Shown: piece by piece, positions 63,301-64,000 of the stretch
Position numbering within the stretch: the first letter of the stretch is position 1
Layout: every line of letters begins with the position of its first letter
NCBI GenBank assembly: GCA_965649825.1
Contig: OZ287698.1
Span: forward strand, 1,302,001 to 1,366,000
DNA from: Penicillus capitatus
Lineage: Eukaryota; Chlorophyta
Direction: 5' to 3'
Length of the DNA stretch: 64,000 nt
The notes under the pieces: model-generated
The model's input: only the letters and a program-made list of their open reading frames with translations
Database searches by the model: none
Told to the model about the DNA's origin: nothing
Program-made: the position numbers and the translations under genes

Positions 63301-64000
63301 CATCTGCCCGTGTAAAATTCTGTGTCCCAATGACTCTAGATGAAGACGAGTTTCTTATGTACATCTGTTGTGTCACGGCACGGAATGCAATTCGATATCC
63401 TCCCGGTTGCCCGAACATCGCCGTCATTTCATGTAATTGATGCAGTTGGCGCCCAGAAAGTTGTCTCTTGAGGAAGTACCGATGCTCTCGAAAAACAGTG
63501 ATTGTTAGTCTAAAGAATGATGGGTTTGAAACGATAAACATCATGTTTTCAAGACAGCTGAGCTTCCTGCTTCTGTCATAGTGAAAGGGACCACCTTGAC
63601 CGCCAGCGCACTCTACTTCGAGCTTGCTTCCAACCGTATCAAAGAAACCGTCATCGAACTCCCAAGATTCCAGTTTGACGACCAGTGGGATAACCTTCAA
63701 ACCCATCTTTTTCAGCTTTAGAGGTTTTTTGGCAACTGTGTTCCGGTGAATAGATTTCTGTTTATCCAGAATATCTTGCAACTGTTTAGAATGGTTCAGG
63801 AACACCGATCGCGGATTTGCATACCAGTTTGGTTGCATTTCACTTTGATAGCTTGCATCAATTTCGCCCCAGAACTCAGCATACAACTTTGCCGTTTCTT
63901 TTGCTTTCTGACGCAACTTCCTACCAAGTTCTCTTGTCGTTTGCTTGTTCTTGTTCCTCGAACTCTCTTGTTCCTTGTGTGCATCCTCTTTAAGTCGCTT
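54355..64000 (-). CDS. Giant protein with ASH-like repeats and three von Willebrand A domains (5' end outside window)
   Basis: One exon stays open from the right edge to about 55049 (some 2980 codons); two more exons (introns near 55035 and 54660) carry it to TAG at 54355. The visible N-terminal part is charged and helical. Beta-sandwich repeats of the ASH/HYDIN kind follow at about 62.3-61.0 kb (STDAIDFGTVVPNNQDIEQT, RIRNIGTVPVVYRL). Then come about 1300 helical residues. Three vWA domains end the protein: CLLVDNSGSM near 56950, LLLDISVSMKHS near 55830, and FCMDCTGSMSPWMN near 55110, the last running through GMVAYRDYGDGDE, DTAEDVLGGLNAA and LIADAPGHG. All three have the D-x-S/T-x-S/M metal site. 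The third resembles vWA domains of alpha-kinase-type proteins. Role unknown; scaffold, possibly ciliary or AAA-linked, is inference. Confidence 0.8.

Noticed and set aside
1-64000. CRISPR arrays, bacterial operons, rRNA or tRNA genes
   Set aside because: No spaced direct repeats, no recognisable rRNA stretch and no tRNA-like cloverleaf were seen by eye; a tRNAscan run would be decisive.

Overview
The window is nuclear DNA of a compact-genome eukaryote, not a prokaryote. Almost every gene is split by very short GT-AG introns: most are 43-61 nt, a few 80-110 nt, and at least three look only 27-29 nt. Intergenic gaps are often under 100 bp. A small two-exon gene at 3659-4007 reads as the nuclear-encoded photosystem II subunit PsbTn, with a bipartite plastid/thylakoid leader, so a photosynthetic alga is the best guess. 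A WW-domain sulfotransferase, a secreted Cu/Zn superoxide dismutase and many saposin-type secreted proteins fit a protist alga. I cannot name the species.

Left part (0-24.5 kb): a secreted two-domain saposin-like protein, an ammonium transporter, PsbTn, thiamine pyrophosphokinase, primase large subunit, a basic repeat protein, a KDM5-type JmjC protein that has lost its metal ligands, an FtsJ rRNA methyltransferase, the splicing factor PRPF39, an ER-type sulfotransferase with a WW domain and a C-terminal HEEL, the biotin-carrying subunit of methylcrotonyl-CoA carboxylase, a coiled-coil protein, organellar TsaD and organellar uS4.

Middle (24.5-33.6 kb): a complete Ty3-type LTR retrotransposon (24960-33486, minus strand) sits inside the Cu/Zn superoxide dismutase gene. 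Its two 611-bp LTRs look identical and it is flanked by the 5-bp duplication GGGCC, so the insertion is young. Unusual features are a leader ORF that starts inside the LTR and runs through the primer-binding site, a Gag whose N-terminal half is a membrane/coiled-coil/membrane module instead of a recognisable capsid, a textbook -1 frameshift signal (slippery heptamer plus stem) between gag and pol, and a third ORF encoding a membrane-anchored retropepsin-like domain without the Asp-Ser-Gly motif. This element is the strongest candidate for an undescribed system.

Right part (33.8-64 kb): cob(I)alamin adenosyltransferase, BRCC36 deubiquitinase with a possible long C-terminal extension, an AT-richer gene-poor stretch (37.2-41.2 kb) with a decayed retroelement protease, a cationic amino acid transporter, two tandem TMBIM/Bax-inhibitor genes, COP9 signalosome subunit 2, two more saposin-like secreted genes, a secreted unknown, a shortened RPA1-like gene, and the 3' 9.6 kb of a giant protein with ASH-like repeats and three von Willebrand A domains that runs off the right edge.

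Exon joins were worked out by hand from reading frame and GT-AG signals. Gene ends are generally firm; start codons and some internal joins are provisional.
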